Shown: positions 11,030 through 21,710, counted from the stretch's first letter. The stretch is 64,000 nucleotides of DNA from Dipteris shenzhenensis (GCA_047967505.1 CM106539.1), one strand, 5' to 3'. Program-made: numbers and translations. The notes: a model not told the origin generated them from the sequence alone.

Positions 11030-11640
11030 GGTGTTGTCTCTATGCCAACATGGACTTAGGTAGTATAGAATGTGTGTGTAGAGTAGTAGCAAAGCTCCGC
11101 TTGTACTTGCATAAGGCTAGGAATAATACCTCTTAGAAATCGAGCTTGCATGTTCTACATGCAAGTTCTACATGCAACTCCTACATGCGGGTTCTACATG
11201 CAACTCCTACATGCATGTTCTACATGCAACTCCTACATGCATGTTCTACATGCAAGTCCTCATGCAACTCCTACATGCAAGTTCTACATGCGAGTTCTAC
11301 ATGCAACTCCTACATGCAAGTTCTACATGTGAGTTCTACATGCAACTCCTACAACTGCTATATGCAACTTGCAACTTCTACATGCAACTTCTATATGCAA
11401 GTTCTACATGCAGATAAAGAATGTCTTATAATTGCTACATGTAGAGAGAGAAGCTCTCCAACTTGTATAAATACCCCATAATGGAATGAAGCCCACACTC
11501 TTTGGGGCATTGTGTTGAGTTCTACTTTGGTATTCTAGGCAATTGTCTCAAAAGCATGTCCTAACCTTGCAACTCCTCCTCCCCTCTCCTCCAACCTTGC
11601 AACCCATCCTCTCCCTCTCCTCCTCCCTCCAAACTACTAT
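11030..11640 (-). repeat. Dispersed repeat, copy B (inverted partner of 1.56-2.0 kb)
   Basis: The inverted counterpart of copy A, about 160 bp longer because its minisatellite is expanded and it retains an extra segment near 11430-11500 (aaataccccataatggaatg). Confidence 0.7.
11146..11415. repeat. Expanded 26-bp minisatellite (13-bp half-units)
   Basis: About ten 26-bp units of tgcaactcctaca / tgcatgttctaca type, the complement of the array at 1764-1880. All three forward frames stay open because the unit lacks stops. The open frames here are artefacts. Confidence 0.9.
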
Positions 11641-12160
11641 GAATTTTCATGGTTAAGGAGAGTAAAAATTTTTCCAACTCTAGCCAAACATATCAACCCC
11701 AAGCATCAACCTTGGGTTACTACCTTAAGAAATTTTCTTTATTTCTTAAAAAGAAGCCACTTGATTAATAAGGCTAGGTAGTGGACATGAATGCATAGAG
11801 CTTGCAATTTCGATCATTTCAGCTTTTTACAGAAGAGCAATCCGAGCTAACCAAGAAAGGCTACGGCTTGGGAAGAGTTTAGGGTTTAACCCTAAACCTA
11901 CACCCATTTCCTATAAAAACCCACTCCACCCCCTCATTCTTCATCTTTCACATCTTGCCTCCATCCTCTTCCCCATTTCGAGCCCTATGCAAGACACTCC
12001 TCCCTCTCCATCGACCATCACCCTACTCCCATCCTTACATGGTGAGTTACTTCGAGCCCATCTTGCCAGCGATAACCTAGCCATCCGCCCACCGTCCATT
12101 GGTCCTCAACAATCCCGTTACATTGAGAAAGACTTGGAGAGCATTCAGGTGACCATCTCT
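11640..12160. other. Intergenic stretch, nothing recognised
   Basis: Mixed-composition DNA with an aaccctaaac word at about 11889. No convincing gene is seen. Confidence 0.4.
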
Positions 12161-12204
12161 TCCTCCCTTTGGATTTTCGTCGAAGTTTTCCGTCCATCAA
12201 GTTT

Positions 12205-12525
12205 TGTTTTTCCCCTCTCCCTCTCCACCCCCTTCCACCGCCACCCTCTCCATCTCCACACCACCCCCCACCCCCTCCACCATCCACCCCCCCCCCCCCC
12301 CCTCCTCCTCCACCACCCCCTTTTCCCCCCCTTCTCCATCTCCACCACCCCCCCTCTCCTCCATCTCCACCCCCCCCTCCACCACCCCTCTCTTCTCTCT
12401 CTCTCTCTCTCTCTCTCCACCACCACTCTCTTTCCCCCCCTCTTCCTCCACCTCCACTCCCCCCCTCCATCTCCACCCCCCCCTCCATCTCCACCACCCC
12501 CCCTCCTCAATCCCCCCCCCCTCCC

Positions 12526-12568
<43 letters not shown>

Positions 12569-12640
12569 CCCCCTCTCTCTCCCTCTCTCTCTCTCTCTCC
12601 CTCTCTCTCTCTATCTCTCTCTCTCTCTATTTCTCCCCCT

Positions 12641-12676
<36 letters not shown>

Positions 12677-12715
12677 CCCCTCTCCCCCTCTCTCTCTACC
12701 CCCCCCCTCGTCGAC
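12205..12715. repeat. C-rich and (CT)n low-complexity block
   Basis: Polypyrimidine DNA on the plus strand: runs of 8-20 C alternating with ctccacc words and several CT microsatellites (12391-12415, 12536-12563, 12580-12675). All overlapping Pro/Ser/Leu frames here are compositional artefacts. A short palindromic aagggcctaaggccctt lies just after it (12733-12749). Confidence 0.9.
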
Positions 12716-13139
12716 CACTCCTCTTCCTAGTCTAAGGGCCTAAGGCCCTTCCTAACTCTAAAGGGCTTAAGGCCCTTGGCTTGGGCCTTGCTGCAAAGGT
12801 AGCCCGATGGCCCATAGCGCCGCCCGCGACGGTGTAGCTAGAGGCAACGTGCACAGAGCGCCAGCCACTCCTACTCTGCCCCACCCTGCCCCTAACTCCT
12901 CCACCCCTACCTCTTGCACCTGTGCCACTTCCTCTCGTGCGGCCTCCTTCACCGCCCCGCCTCCTTCGCTCGCCTCAACGCCTCCTTCTCCCCTCCATCC
13001 TCCCTCTCATCCTCCATCTCCACTTCCCCTCCACTCCACACTCCCCCGGCCTCTGTTCGAAAATCTCCTCCCCCCCTCTCAGCCGCCAGCCCCACCGCCG
13101 TGCGACCCCCCCCTCTTTTTTTTAAATAAAAAAACCCTA

Positions 13140-13460
13140 ACCAAACCTAACCATCTAAATAACTATAGTTAGGTTATTGTTAACCTAGGTTAGATTTGAC
13201 CTAGGTTAGGTTAGTTTAACATAGGTTAATCTAACAGGCTAGGTTAGGGAACTAGGTTTAGTTAGCATTAACCCTCTGTTGGTTAGTTTAACTAACTGTA
13301 GTTAGTTATAGTTACAATTAGGTTAGCATAACCTAGGTAGACTAGTTACAATTGGTTAGGTTATCTTATCTGACCTTCAGTTAGTACTCTAACTCTAGTT
13401 AGTGGACAGTTAGGGTAATAGGTTAGTTAGAATAACTAGAATTAACTTGGTTTAAACCCC
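13140..13460. repeat. Degenerate TAGGTTA-type tandem repeat
   Basis: The words aacctaacc, taggttag and gttagttta recur irregularly. It is reminiscent of decayed telomere-type or satellite DNA but is too irregular for a functional telomere array. The stretch 13460-14000 after it is A/C-rich and has no gene I recognise. Confidence 0.65.
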
Positions 13461-14016
13461 TCAGTTGGACTTAAAGTCCATTCACACTAACCTTAAGATC
13501 AAGCCCCCCCCCCCCGCACACACACACAAAAAAGGCCAATTTTACCCCTACTTCAACACTTCATATCGCGCCCATTTGGGACCCAAACTGGACCCCATTT
13601 GAACCAAAATTTCACACACAGAAACACCACACTACGAGCCATTTTTGCAGCCCATTGCACACCATTTTGTCATCCCTAGCACTCACTAATTTGCACCCCC
13701 GTTTGGGCCTCATTTTGCACTAATTCGCACATTTCCCTACACACGTGGACAATCTTAGGCACATTATTAACACGACGATACCTACAACACTAACACCACT
13801 CCAACCCTCCAAACAAAACAACATCAACACCCACACTTTTGACGACAGAGACACCGTTTGCAACTCTCACCCAATTTGCATGCAGCTATGCTCTGACCAA
13901 CGCCTCTGACTCCAACGCTCGCCAAATTCGCATACAACTCCACTGCAACCACCGCCTTCGACAATCCTCTACCCCGATTCCCCCCCTAAAATTCAAGAAA
14001 TCCCTTTAACTCCTCC

Positions 14017-15470
14017 ATGCCACAACATGGCTGGACATTGTGGTCGCGAACGATGATGGGGATATCAACCTCAATGCAGAGGTTGACAATTTCTTTAATC
14101 ACAGAAATAATAACAATCAAGGCAAGCCCTCCCTGGGAGAATTGGAACTTCCCAAATATAATGGTAGGGGAGATCCAGCCCGATTCCTCCAGCATTTTGA
14201 TGTCGCCTGCCAAGCGGGTGGAGATCAATCCCATGAAACCAAGGTGGTCTGGTTTCCCATGGCCTTAACTGATGAAGCGTCTGAATGGTACCTAGACCTT
14301 CTAGTGGAACAATGAGCCACATGGGACCTGTTTCAAATAGAATTCAAAAGGCGCTTTCAAACGGAGAGGCTACAAGATGATCTCGCTCTCCAACTAAGCA
14401 AGATCGAATAAGGTCGTTGAGAAGATGTATGCACATACCTAGGCAAGATAAAAAGATTAATCGCCAAATGTGACCCATGCCCCGACGCAAAGAACCTCAC
14501 GGCTTGGTTCATTGCGGGGCTAAGGAAAAAATCCAAAAGGATATGAAAAAGATTAGTAGCTATAAAACGTTCAGTGCTGCTCTTGCGGTAGCCATTGACA
14601 TTGAGGATGGCATGACTGACTCTGACACTAGCAGTGATGATGGCAGATCCAGTGCACGAGATAAGCGCTCTAAAAAGGACAAATCCAAGTCCACTTCCGA
14701 AACATCAAATGAAGATCGCCTAGAGGCCATGACCATGAAGCTGAAAGAAGACATGATGCAGGCCATGGAACAAAAGCTTCACTTGTCTTAGCCGCCACCT
14801 CAAACTTATACATGGTGAGAAAATGTCTGGTGTCCACACTACATGGCCAATCATACAGCAAATGAGTGCTTGATCCTAAGAGCCAGGATCACTGCACAAG
14901 CAAGCCATATTTGCATCGTCGGTGGCCATGATGAAAACAGTTGCATCTTCAACATGTGCAACAACCTGCCTCGACCTCAACAATACCAACAAACACCCAT
15001 GCCAGTGTACAGGCAACCGACACTTGCACAAGTGCCCCCAGCTTCGAGGCTAAATCTTGTTCCCGTTCGGACACAACTACTCAAGAATCCGAATCCACGA
15101 CCATATCGAAGAGCACCAAATCCAGCTCCTTAGGTAGTTCCAATACATCAAGTGCAAGCCGAGGAAGTAGACTTGCCATTCGAGTATGAAGCAAAGTACC
15201 CAGTGTACTATGTAGAAGGTGCAGAGGGTGTAATACCAGTCTACACAAATCAAGTTTGACTTAATACATATCGAGCTACGGGTGTGGAGAAAATCATTGG
15301 ATCACAGAGTGCCCTCATCATGGTAGCCCCGCTACTTTCCAACCACTCTACAGAGATTGTGGCATAGGACATGCCTGTATGGATTGTCCCATGAAAATTA
15401 AGGTCCCACAACAAACAGAGGTTAAGCTTGACATCCCAATCGGCATCATTGGAGTGGGCCATTAAAGCCT
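14017..15470 (+). pseudogene. Ty3/gypsy gag, broken by stops and a frameshift
   Basis: The plus strand preserves a retrotransposon Gag in pieces. The first piece is the matrix/capsid part (14040-14315) with LPKYNGRGDPARFLQHFDVAC and WFPMALTDEASEWYLDL. After a stop at 14313 come FEFKRRF-like and DLALQLSKIE segments, then CDPCPDAKNLTAWFIAGLRK. A shift in an A-run near 14528 moves the frame to 14545-14791 (FSAALAVAIDIEDGM). A Cys/His segment (PHYMANHTANEC, about 14837-14872) sits where the nucleocapsid knuckle should be. Stops at 14407, 14416 and 14789 also break it. It is not adjacent to the gypsy protease at 3.8-4.3 kb and lies on the other strand, so it is a separate relic. Confidence 0.8.
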
Positions 15471-15839
15471 GGGGCCGACAAGCATAATATCACAACCTGT
15501 GAATGGACAAAGTGGTTCATTCATCAAATTCATGGAATGTCTACAGGTTTAAATGACGAAGAAGCACTACAAATGCAAGTGCTACATTAAAGTAAATCCT
15601 TAAATAAAATGTATTGCCACAACTTTATCTTCAACAAACAATGCTGGATGGAATTGTAGCATGCCAACCTCATCCCAATATCATCTTCCTTTGGGAATGA
15701 CAAAGAGGCTTGTAAGAAAACTTTATGCAACATAGAAGTTAACATACTTTTAAGGTCAACCTTTTATAAAATTTGGTGTGGATAGATTTATGGTGTCAAG
15801 ACACCATTAAATAAAAGGATGTCAAAATGAAATATTTAT

Positions 15840-17440
15840 AATGAATTGAAAAATGCCATTGAACACAGTAAATGCGAGCAATGTCGAGGGAGATTTAAAC
15901 AAATGGCGAGATCCATTTACATCACGTGCATGATGCTAAAATATCGTATGCTTATTGGAGGGAGGAGGCTATTTCAAATATCAATAATTCCACGTGCATT
16001 ACTATTGATGTCATGGATTAGAACACATCATTGCCAAGATATAAGCGCACACCATTTCAAATGGAGTTAAACCTAGACTAAAAAAACATTTGTGTGGAGT
16101 AAAAGTAAATGGATACTAACTACTTTGTGATATATGGATTGATAATTTGCATGAGTGGGACAATAACCACGATGAAAAATCCATCATGAAGGCAATAAGA
16201 AAGCCAAAAGATACACATAGATCTTTACATTGCATCTTGCATATACAGGTTGATATCTTGGAGAGAAAACAATAATAGACACATATTTGTTTTGTGCTAT
16301 ATGCTAGTTGGTTTGCAAATATTTGACGAAGTGCAAGTGGGTTTTCGTCTTATTGGCCACACACATGAAGAAATAGATCAAATATTTAGTGTTATCTCTA
16401 TAGACTTAAAGTCAAGGGATGTTTTAACAATGGAGGATACACTTCAAAGGAAGAATCAGAAGTGGCTATCTTGGAGAGGACTTTAGATTAGAGAGCATTC
16501 ATAGGTTGCATTAAAAACAAGAAGATAGTGCACTAAGTGTTCACATAAATCCACGCTACTTCAAATTTAGCATTCATGACAACTCTAGTGATGCAATGGA
16601 AGCACTTCTTAGTGGATGGAAATGATTTATGGAGTAAACTCTATGTTGTATTACTCCATTGGAGAAAATTGTATTTGTTCTCACAAAAAACAAAGCAATT
16701 GACACAGATGAATTTAAAGGATCATAAGCATTTATTTCACATGTTAGAAGTATGATGCAAAATTGTCCTAAGCAGTCAAATAAAAATCTGGAGATAATCA
16801 AGTCAAATGAAGTTCTGGTTGAATATTGAAAGGGACAAGAAATTTTAATGAGCATCGAATATACTAAATCTTTTTTATAAGAAAGAAATGAGTCACCACA
16901 ATCTGAATTTCATAGAAATATGACAAGTTCATACAATCTAGTAAAATTTAAGACGTTATTTTTATTGTCACAGTTGGACCCCAAATCTAGAATTAAAGTT
17001 GGATGACCAAGGTGATCCAATTTGGTTGGCAAAGGTTGCTAAGATAGCAAGGGACAAAAAGGGATTTCCTACAACATTTACATCATTGTGCTATGAACCA
17101 AAACCTTTGAAAAGTCTCCCACAAAAATATGCAATGAAAGGACTTTATGAGGGTTATTGCAAAAGAATCGTGGATGGGTTGTAACCTCTTAAGAGTATGG
17201 CAAAGATGGAAGTGAGTAGCATTATTCAGTGCTAAAATTTCAGACTCGAAGTATAAAAAATAAGCACGAATATGATGTTGAAAAATATATAACAATCCCT
17301 GATAGTAGCTACATCCATATTAAAGATCACTTGGATAGACTTGATCCATCAAGTCAAAATGCAATACCAAATCTGACGACTCCAAATGAGATTCAAAAGC
17401 CACATTCCAAAGAAATGGTATATATTTACACCACCTAATG
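15840..17440 (+). pseudogene. Relic of a transposon-like 'GHTHE-D' (DUF7869-type) protein
   Basis: Fragments on the plus strand line up with a large uncharacterised eukaryotic protein family that I associate with the DUF7869 domain. The clearest piece (16250-16486) has FDEVQVGFRLIGHTHEEIDQ followed by IFSVIS; GHTHE.ID is the family hallmark. An upstream piece (15846-16070) has CEQCRGRF and the hydrophobic region before that motif. A downstream piece (16999-17184) contains DDQGDPIWLAKVAKIA and YEPKPLKSLPQKYAMKGLYEG. Many stops and frame changes lie between, so no full protein can be made. A second relic with the same downstream segment lies on the minus strand at 50.35-50.71 kb, which argues for a dispersed, formerly mobile family. 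Assignment of the family name is from memory. Confidence 0.6.
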
Positions 17441-17599
17441 TATTCACTTATATATTGGATTCGACAAACTTTATGCATATGTTATCATACTTCTATTATC
17501 AAACACTGAAGCAAGGGGTAAAGTGAGTTGCATAGTGTTGTAATTAAACCCAATTTTGGAGCTTATTAGATAATTATTAAGTGGAGGTCACCTGTGTAT

Positions 17600-18060
17600 T
17601 AGCATGGGCAATTGGAGTGGGCTGGATTGACTTGACGTCTAGAAACTGCAGTCTCAACATTCATGCTACCTTGGCTTTAGTAGTAGATTCCCCATCTTAT
17701 AAAGGAAACTCATATTCCAGATATCATGATCCAACTCCACCTATCTTTCCATCATTCTAGCAATAATGTTTCAAATAAGAGGGACCCTCGTCTACTACAG
17801 ATGCACCATGGTCACCGACAGTCCCCACAAGCACACTTTCTTCCCATGAAAGCAGTTTGTACCATGACAAGCACACTCCACTGCTCTATCTTTGATATCA
17901 GTGCAGTTGTCGGATGACAGTTGCTATAAACCCAGGGATTCTTCACATGTGGTTGTCCTCTTGGGTGTAAGATGCCCACATAACCCATCTTTCTTTTCAA
18001 AGATATGTCTCATGATACCTAACACAAATCTGGAACATACCCATCCTTTGGACTAGTATA
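17600..18060 (-). pseudogene. DYW-domain remnant, distal copy
   Basis: The minus strand carries a second broken copy of the PPR DYW tail: KRKMGYVG, then NPWVYSNCHPTTALISKIE and finally KCACGDCR at the place of the CSCGDYW end. It repeats, with about 15-20% divergence by eye, the block 18060-18545. Shared plus-strand landmarks are cttgacatctagaaac, gggaccctc.tctact.cag and cccacataacccatctttc. It is best explained as a tandem duplication of the 3' end of the adjacent PPR gene. Confidence 0.75.
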
Positions 18061-18289
18061 GGATTGGAATGGGCAAGGCTTCATGGATCAACTTGACATC
18101 TAGAAACCACAGCTTCAACATTCATGCCACCTTGCTTAGCTTGCTTAGCAGTAGATTCACCATCTTGTAAAACTCCTATTAACAAAAAACATGATCCAAC
18201 CCAATTTCATCCTCCTCCTCTGAATACATCTCCCCTTTCCATAATTGTAGCAATAACGTTTCAAGTAAGGGGGACCCTCATCTACTGCA

Positions 18290-18507
18290 GATGCACTCCC
18301 CACAAGCAGACTTTCTTCCCTCTACGGCGTGAACACGGTTTGCATCTGTCTTTGATATCAGTGCGGTGGTCAGATGACACTCATTACAAACCCAGACATT
18401 CTTGACAACATATTGTTGTTCTGTCAGGTGTATTGATTAGGGCACACACGATAGCGAGCTTCTCACTGGTGCCCACATAACCCATCTTTCTTTTCAAAGG
18501 ATATGTC
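18290..18507 (-). pseudogene. Broken DYW deaminase domain directly after the PPR stop codon
   Basis: Beyond the TAG that ends the PPR gene the minus strand still encodes DYW-domain pieces. In the same frame comes DISFEKKDGLCGH. After a one-base shift near 18451 comes SEKLAIVCALINTPDRTTI; together with the preceding H this is the HSE zinc-site motif of the cytidine deaminase. After a second shift near 18400 comes VVKNVWVCNECHLTTALISK, containing the CxxCH zinc ligands. It then decays into a non-canonical end (RKSACGE) instead of CSCGDYW. One nonsense change and two frameshifts thus cut off the catalytic domain. Confidence 0.8.
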
Positions 18508-21204
18508 CTATGACACCCAATGCAAATCTGGAACATACCCTTCCACCCTCATTTTGAGGGAAAGATCTTCCAGCTTTGCATTTATATTCTTGCTTTGGTA
18601 ATGCCTTGTATCCCCCACCAAAAATGAATGCACAATCCCACTATTGTCAGTCAAAGAACTCTGTCCTCGCTTCTTCCATGCTCGTTTTTTCACTCCCATT
18701 TCATCAACGTTTCTCTCTTCCTCCTGCATGTGATCTGCATAGATGTTAGACAGCAAGACATAAGATGCAGCAACCTTTTCATTCAATTGCACTGCATGTT
18801 CAAAGGCCACTCTTCCAAGCTCCACATTACCCCACTTCTGACAAGCACCCAACACCGTAAGCCACACCATAAGGTTAGGATGGAAAGGCATCTTCTGCAC
18901 CATAGCTACAGCCTCATCTAAGTGGCCTGCACGGCCAAGGAGATCCACCATGCCAATGTGGTGCTCAATATTTGGATTGATGCCATAGTCTTCGCTCATG
19001 GCTTCAAAGTACTTCTGGCCCTTATCCACTAGACCCGTGTGACTGCATATAGTAACAACAATAGAGAATGTGACCCCGTCTGGATTTATCCCTTCTCCTC
19101 TCATTCTCTCAAACATATGAAAAACAATTTCGCTTTCTCCTTGCTGAGCATATCCTGCGATAAGTGCATTCCATGAGACTACGTCTCGAACTGGCTGCTT
19201 GTCAAACGCTTCACATGCTTCTGCAAGGGAGCCACATTTGGCATACATATCCACCAAGGTATTCCCAACAGAAAGATCTCTTTCCAGCCCCTTTCTGGAA
19301 ATCTCGGCGTATATTTCTCGGCCCTTGGCTATGGCTCCTATGCTGCCACAAGCTTTCAAGCTGGAAATAAATGTGACAGCATCTGGAGAGAGGCCCTCCA
19401 GTTGCATCTGTTCAAAAAAGTTCAGTGCTTCCTCACCAAATTCATGCTCCGCATATCCTGCAATCAGTGCAGTCCATGAGACCTCGTTTCGAACTGGCAG
19501 CTTATCAGACACTTCCCATGCTTCTGCAAGCAAGCCACACTTGGCATACATGTCCACCAAGATGCTGCCAATGACAAGATCTCTTTCCAACTCCTTTCTG
19601 GCTATCTCGGCATGTATTTCTCGGCCCTTATGTATGGCTCCTATGCTGCCACAAGCTTTCAAGCTGCAGACAAATGTGACAGCATCTGGATACAGACCGT
19701 CTAGTTGCATCTGTTCGAAACAGTTCAGGGCTTCCTCACCAAGCCCATGCTCAGCATATCCTGTGATTAATACAGTCCATGAGACTTTGTTTCGAACTGG
19801 CAGTTTCTCAAAAGCTTCCCGTGCTACTGCAAGCAAGCCACATTTGGCATACATATCCACCAAGGTACTGCCAACAATAAGATCTCTTTCCAGCCCCTTC
19901 CTGGAAATCTCGATGTGTATTTCTTGGCCCTTGTCTATGGCTCCTATGCTGCCACAAGCTTTCAAGCTGCAAGAATATGTGACAGCATTTGGCGAGAGGC
20001 CCTCCTGTTGCATCTGTTCAAAACAATTCAGTGATTCCTCACCTAGCCCCTGCTCAGCATATCCTGCAATTAGCACAGTCCAGGAAACTACGTCTCGGAC
20101 TCGCAGGTTGTTAAACACTTCCCGTGCTTCTGCAAGCAAGCCACATTTGGCATACATGTCTACCAAGGTGCTGCCGACAACAAGATCTTTTTCCAGCCCC
20201 TTTTTGGAAATCACAGTGTGTATTCCTCGGCCCTTGTCTATGGCCCCTATGCTGCCACACGCTTTCAAGCTACAGACAAATGTGACAGCATCTGGAAAGA
20301 GACCCTCCAATTGCATCTGTTCAAAACAGTTCAGCGCTTCCTCACCAAGCCCTTGTTCGGCATATCCTGCGATTAGTGCAGTCCATGAGACTACGCTTCG
20401 AACTGGCAACTTGTCAAATGCTTCCTGTGCTTCTGCAAGCAAACCACATTTCACATACATATCCACCAGGGTGCTGCCAACAACAAGATCTCTTTCTAGT
20501 CCCTGTCGCAAAATCTCACCACATATTTCTCGGCCTCTTTCTGCATCTTTCAGCCTAGCACAAGCCTTCAGGACAGCCACGAAGGTATACTTGCTAGGGT
20601 GTACAGAATCTTCTTGCATTTTCTGGTAGAGATTTAAGGCATGCTTTGAATCCCCACATTCAATATAACCCCTCATGAGAGATGTCCAAGAATACACATT
20701 CCTATGAACCAACTTGTTAAAGACCTGCTGAGCATCGCACATGCTTCCAGCTTGGACCAGCATTGGGACGAGGTAGTTCCCAAGAGATCCAAGATCTTTC
20801 AGCCCACTTTTGCACATGTAGGCATACAAGCGCTTGGTATACGCTACATTTTTCTCTCTCCTGCACTTATGCAAGATGCATGTAAGGTTCTGAAATGAAG
20901 GCGGCTGGTGCAAAAGTTCCATAGACGTAAGTGCCTCCTCTAAGCTGAGCGTTTCCCATCCAGTCTTCTCGCATAGTTCTTGTGCTTTAAATGCGTTCAC
21001 CTTTATTCCAGACCTGAAGCCAGGCTTCCCACACTCCTTCGCCAAACCATGGCCTTGGGCCTGACCAGTGAATGCGTTGAGGTTTTTCTCAAGCCAATCT
21101 ACAGATTTACCTGTGCAAATCATGCAGTCCAGACTCGCCGAAATCTTAGTTTGCTCTCTCGATTGTCCCACCACTGGGAGGTATCCGTGAAGGACGCCTT
21201 CCAT
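18508..21204 (-). CDS. PLS-class pentatricopeptide-repeat protein, E/E+ type (898 aa)
   Basis: A single-exon 898-codon frame, the only large intact gene here. Residues 1-100 are unstructured without an obvious targeting motif. PPR motifs fill about 103-770 in P-L-S order, with hallmark strings VDMYAKCG, VVSWTALIAGYAEQGLGEEA and LKACGSIGAIDKG. Five consecutive 101-residue PLS triplets are almost identical and correspond to an exact 303-bp DNA period: the VDMYAKCG codons fall at 19241, 19544, 19847, 20150 and 20453. An E domain starts at about 773 (VWLTVLGAC, ASYVLLSNIY) and an E+ segment follows (GIVHSFLVGDTRHY, GYVPD). Such proteins bind single-stranded organellar RNA and direct C-to-U editing, and E+ forms work with a DYW deaminase supplied in trans. 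Here the protein stops where a DYW domain should start, and that domain survives as broken sequence downstream. A plastid or mitochondrial location is inferred from the family. The first Met is the only upstream candidate. Confidence 0.93.
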   Translation of the reverse strand: MEGVLHGYLPVVGQSREQTKISASLDCMICTGKSVDWLEKNLNAFTGQAQGHGLAKECGKPGFRSGIKVNAFKAQELCEKTGWETLSLEEALTSMELLHQPPSFQNLTCILHKCRREKNVAYTKRLYAYMCKSGLKDLGSLGNYLVPMLVQAGSMCDAQQVFNKLVHRNVYSWTSLMRGYIECGDSKHALNLYQKMQEDSVHPSKYTFVAVLKACARLKDAERGREICGEILRQGLERDLVVGSTLVDMYVKCGLLAEAQEAFDKLPVRSVVSWTALIAGYAEQGLGEEALNCFEQMQLEGLFPDAVTFVCSLKACGSIGAIDKGRGIHTVISKKGLEKDLVVGSTLVDMYAKCGLLAEAREVFNNLRVRDVVSWTVLIAGYAEQGLGEESLNCFEQMQQEGLSPNAVTYSCSLKACGSIGAIDKGQEIHIEISRKGLERDLIVGSTLVDMYAKCGLLAVAREAFEKLPVRNKVSWTVLITGYAEHGLGEEALNCFEQMQLDGLYPDAVTFVCSLKACGSIGAIHKGREIHAEIARKELERDLVIGSILVDMYAKCGLLAEAWEVSDKLPVRNEVSWTALIAGYAEHEFGEEALNFFEQMQLEGLSPDAVTFISSLKACGSIGAIAKGREIYAEISRKGLERDLSVGNTLVDMYAKCGSLAEACEAFDKQPVRDVVSWNALIAGYAQQGESEIVFHMFERMRGEGINPDGVTFSIVVTICSHTGLVDKGQKYFEAMSEDYGINPNIEHHIGMVDLLGRAGHLDEAVAMVQKMPFHPNLMVWLTVLGACQKWGNVELGRVAFEHAVQLNEKVAASYVLLSNIYADHMQEEERNVDEMGVKKRAWKKRGQSSLTDNSGIVHSFLVGDTRHYQSKNINAKLEDLSLKMRVEGYVPDLHWVS
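19155..20660 (-). repeat. Five near-identical 303-bp units inside the PPR gene
   Basis: The equivalent base of each unit falls at 19241, 19544, 19847, 20150 and 20453, exactly 303 bp apart with no indels, so the reading frame is preserved. Each unit encodes one P-L-S triplet (35+35/36+31 residues). The antisense strand is also open over most of this array (19199-20629), a by-product of repetition. Confidence 0.95.
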
Positions 21205-21366
21205 AAGCGCAAGGTCCCTGACCTACCTGTGAAGCAGGATCAGCTCTCGTTATGTAAAGATGGAGAAAATTCTCAGCCAGAATATCTGAACTTCGACGGT
21301 CGCAAAATACACTAAAGGACTACAGTACCTGAATCCAAACATCCCCCGCCACCGCTCCACTTGGCC

Positions 21367-21674
21367 AAGGAAGCTGCGAACCAGCGACATATATATGTAT
21401 GTATGTATGGTATATATGTATATCATGCATATATACATATATATATCATGGTATGTACGCATGGTATACATGTATATCATGCATACATAAATATATATAT
21501 CAATGCAGCCATCCATGGATACATACATACATACCATACATATATATGTAGCCATGTCACTGGTTCGCAACTTCCTTGGTATACGTATGTATGTATGTAT
21601 GTATGGACACATACATACATACCTATATATATCAATGCAGCCATGTCGTTGGTTCGCAGCTTCCTTGGTATATA

Positions 21675-21710
<36 letters not shown>

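Noticed and set aside
11146-11415. Regular short repeats suggestive of a CRISPR array
   Set aside because: Units are directly adjacent with no unique spacers, in a plant nuclear context.
11146-11481. Cys/His-rich frame that looks like a zinc-binding repeat protein
   Set aside because: It is the 26-bp minisatellite translated. Three frames are open simultaneously, and the same repeat lies in the inverted copy at 1.76-1.88 kb.
11987-12743. Pro/Ser/Leu-rich open frames on both strands
   Set aside because: Composition artefact of C-rich and CT-repeat DNA; several overlapping frames are open at once.
13140-13460. Possible telomere or centromere satellite
   Set aside because: Too irregular and too short, without a constant period.
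19199-20629. 476-codon open frame on the plus strand
   Set aside because: Antisense shadow of the 303-bp repeat array in the PPR gene. The period is a multiple of three, so an open antisense unit stays open through all copies; the translation has no domain.
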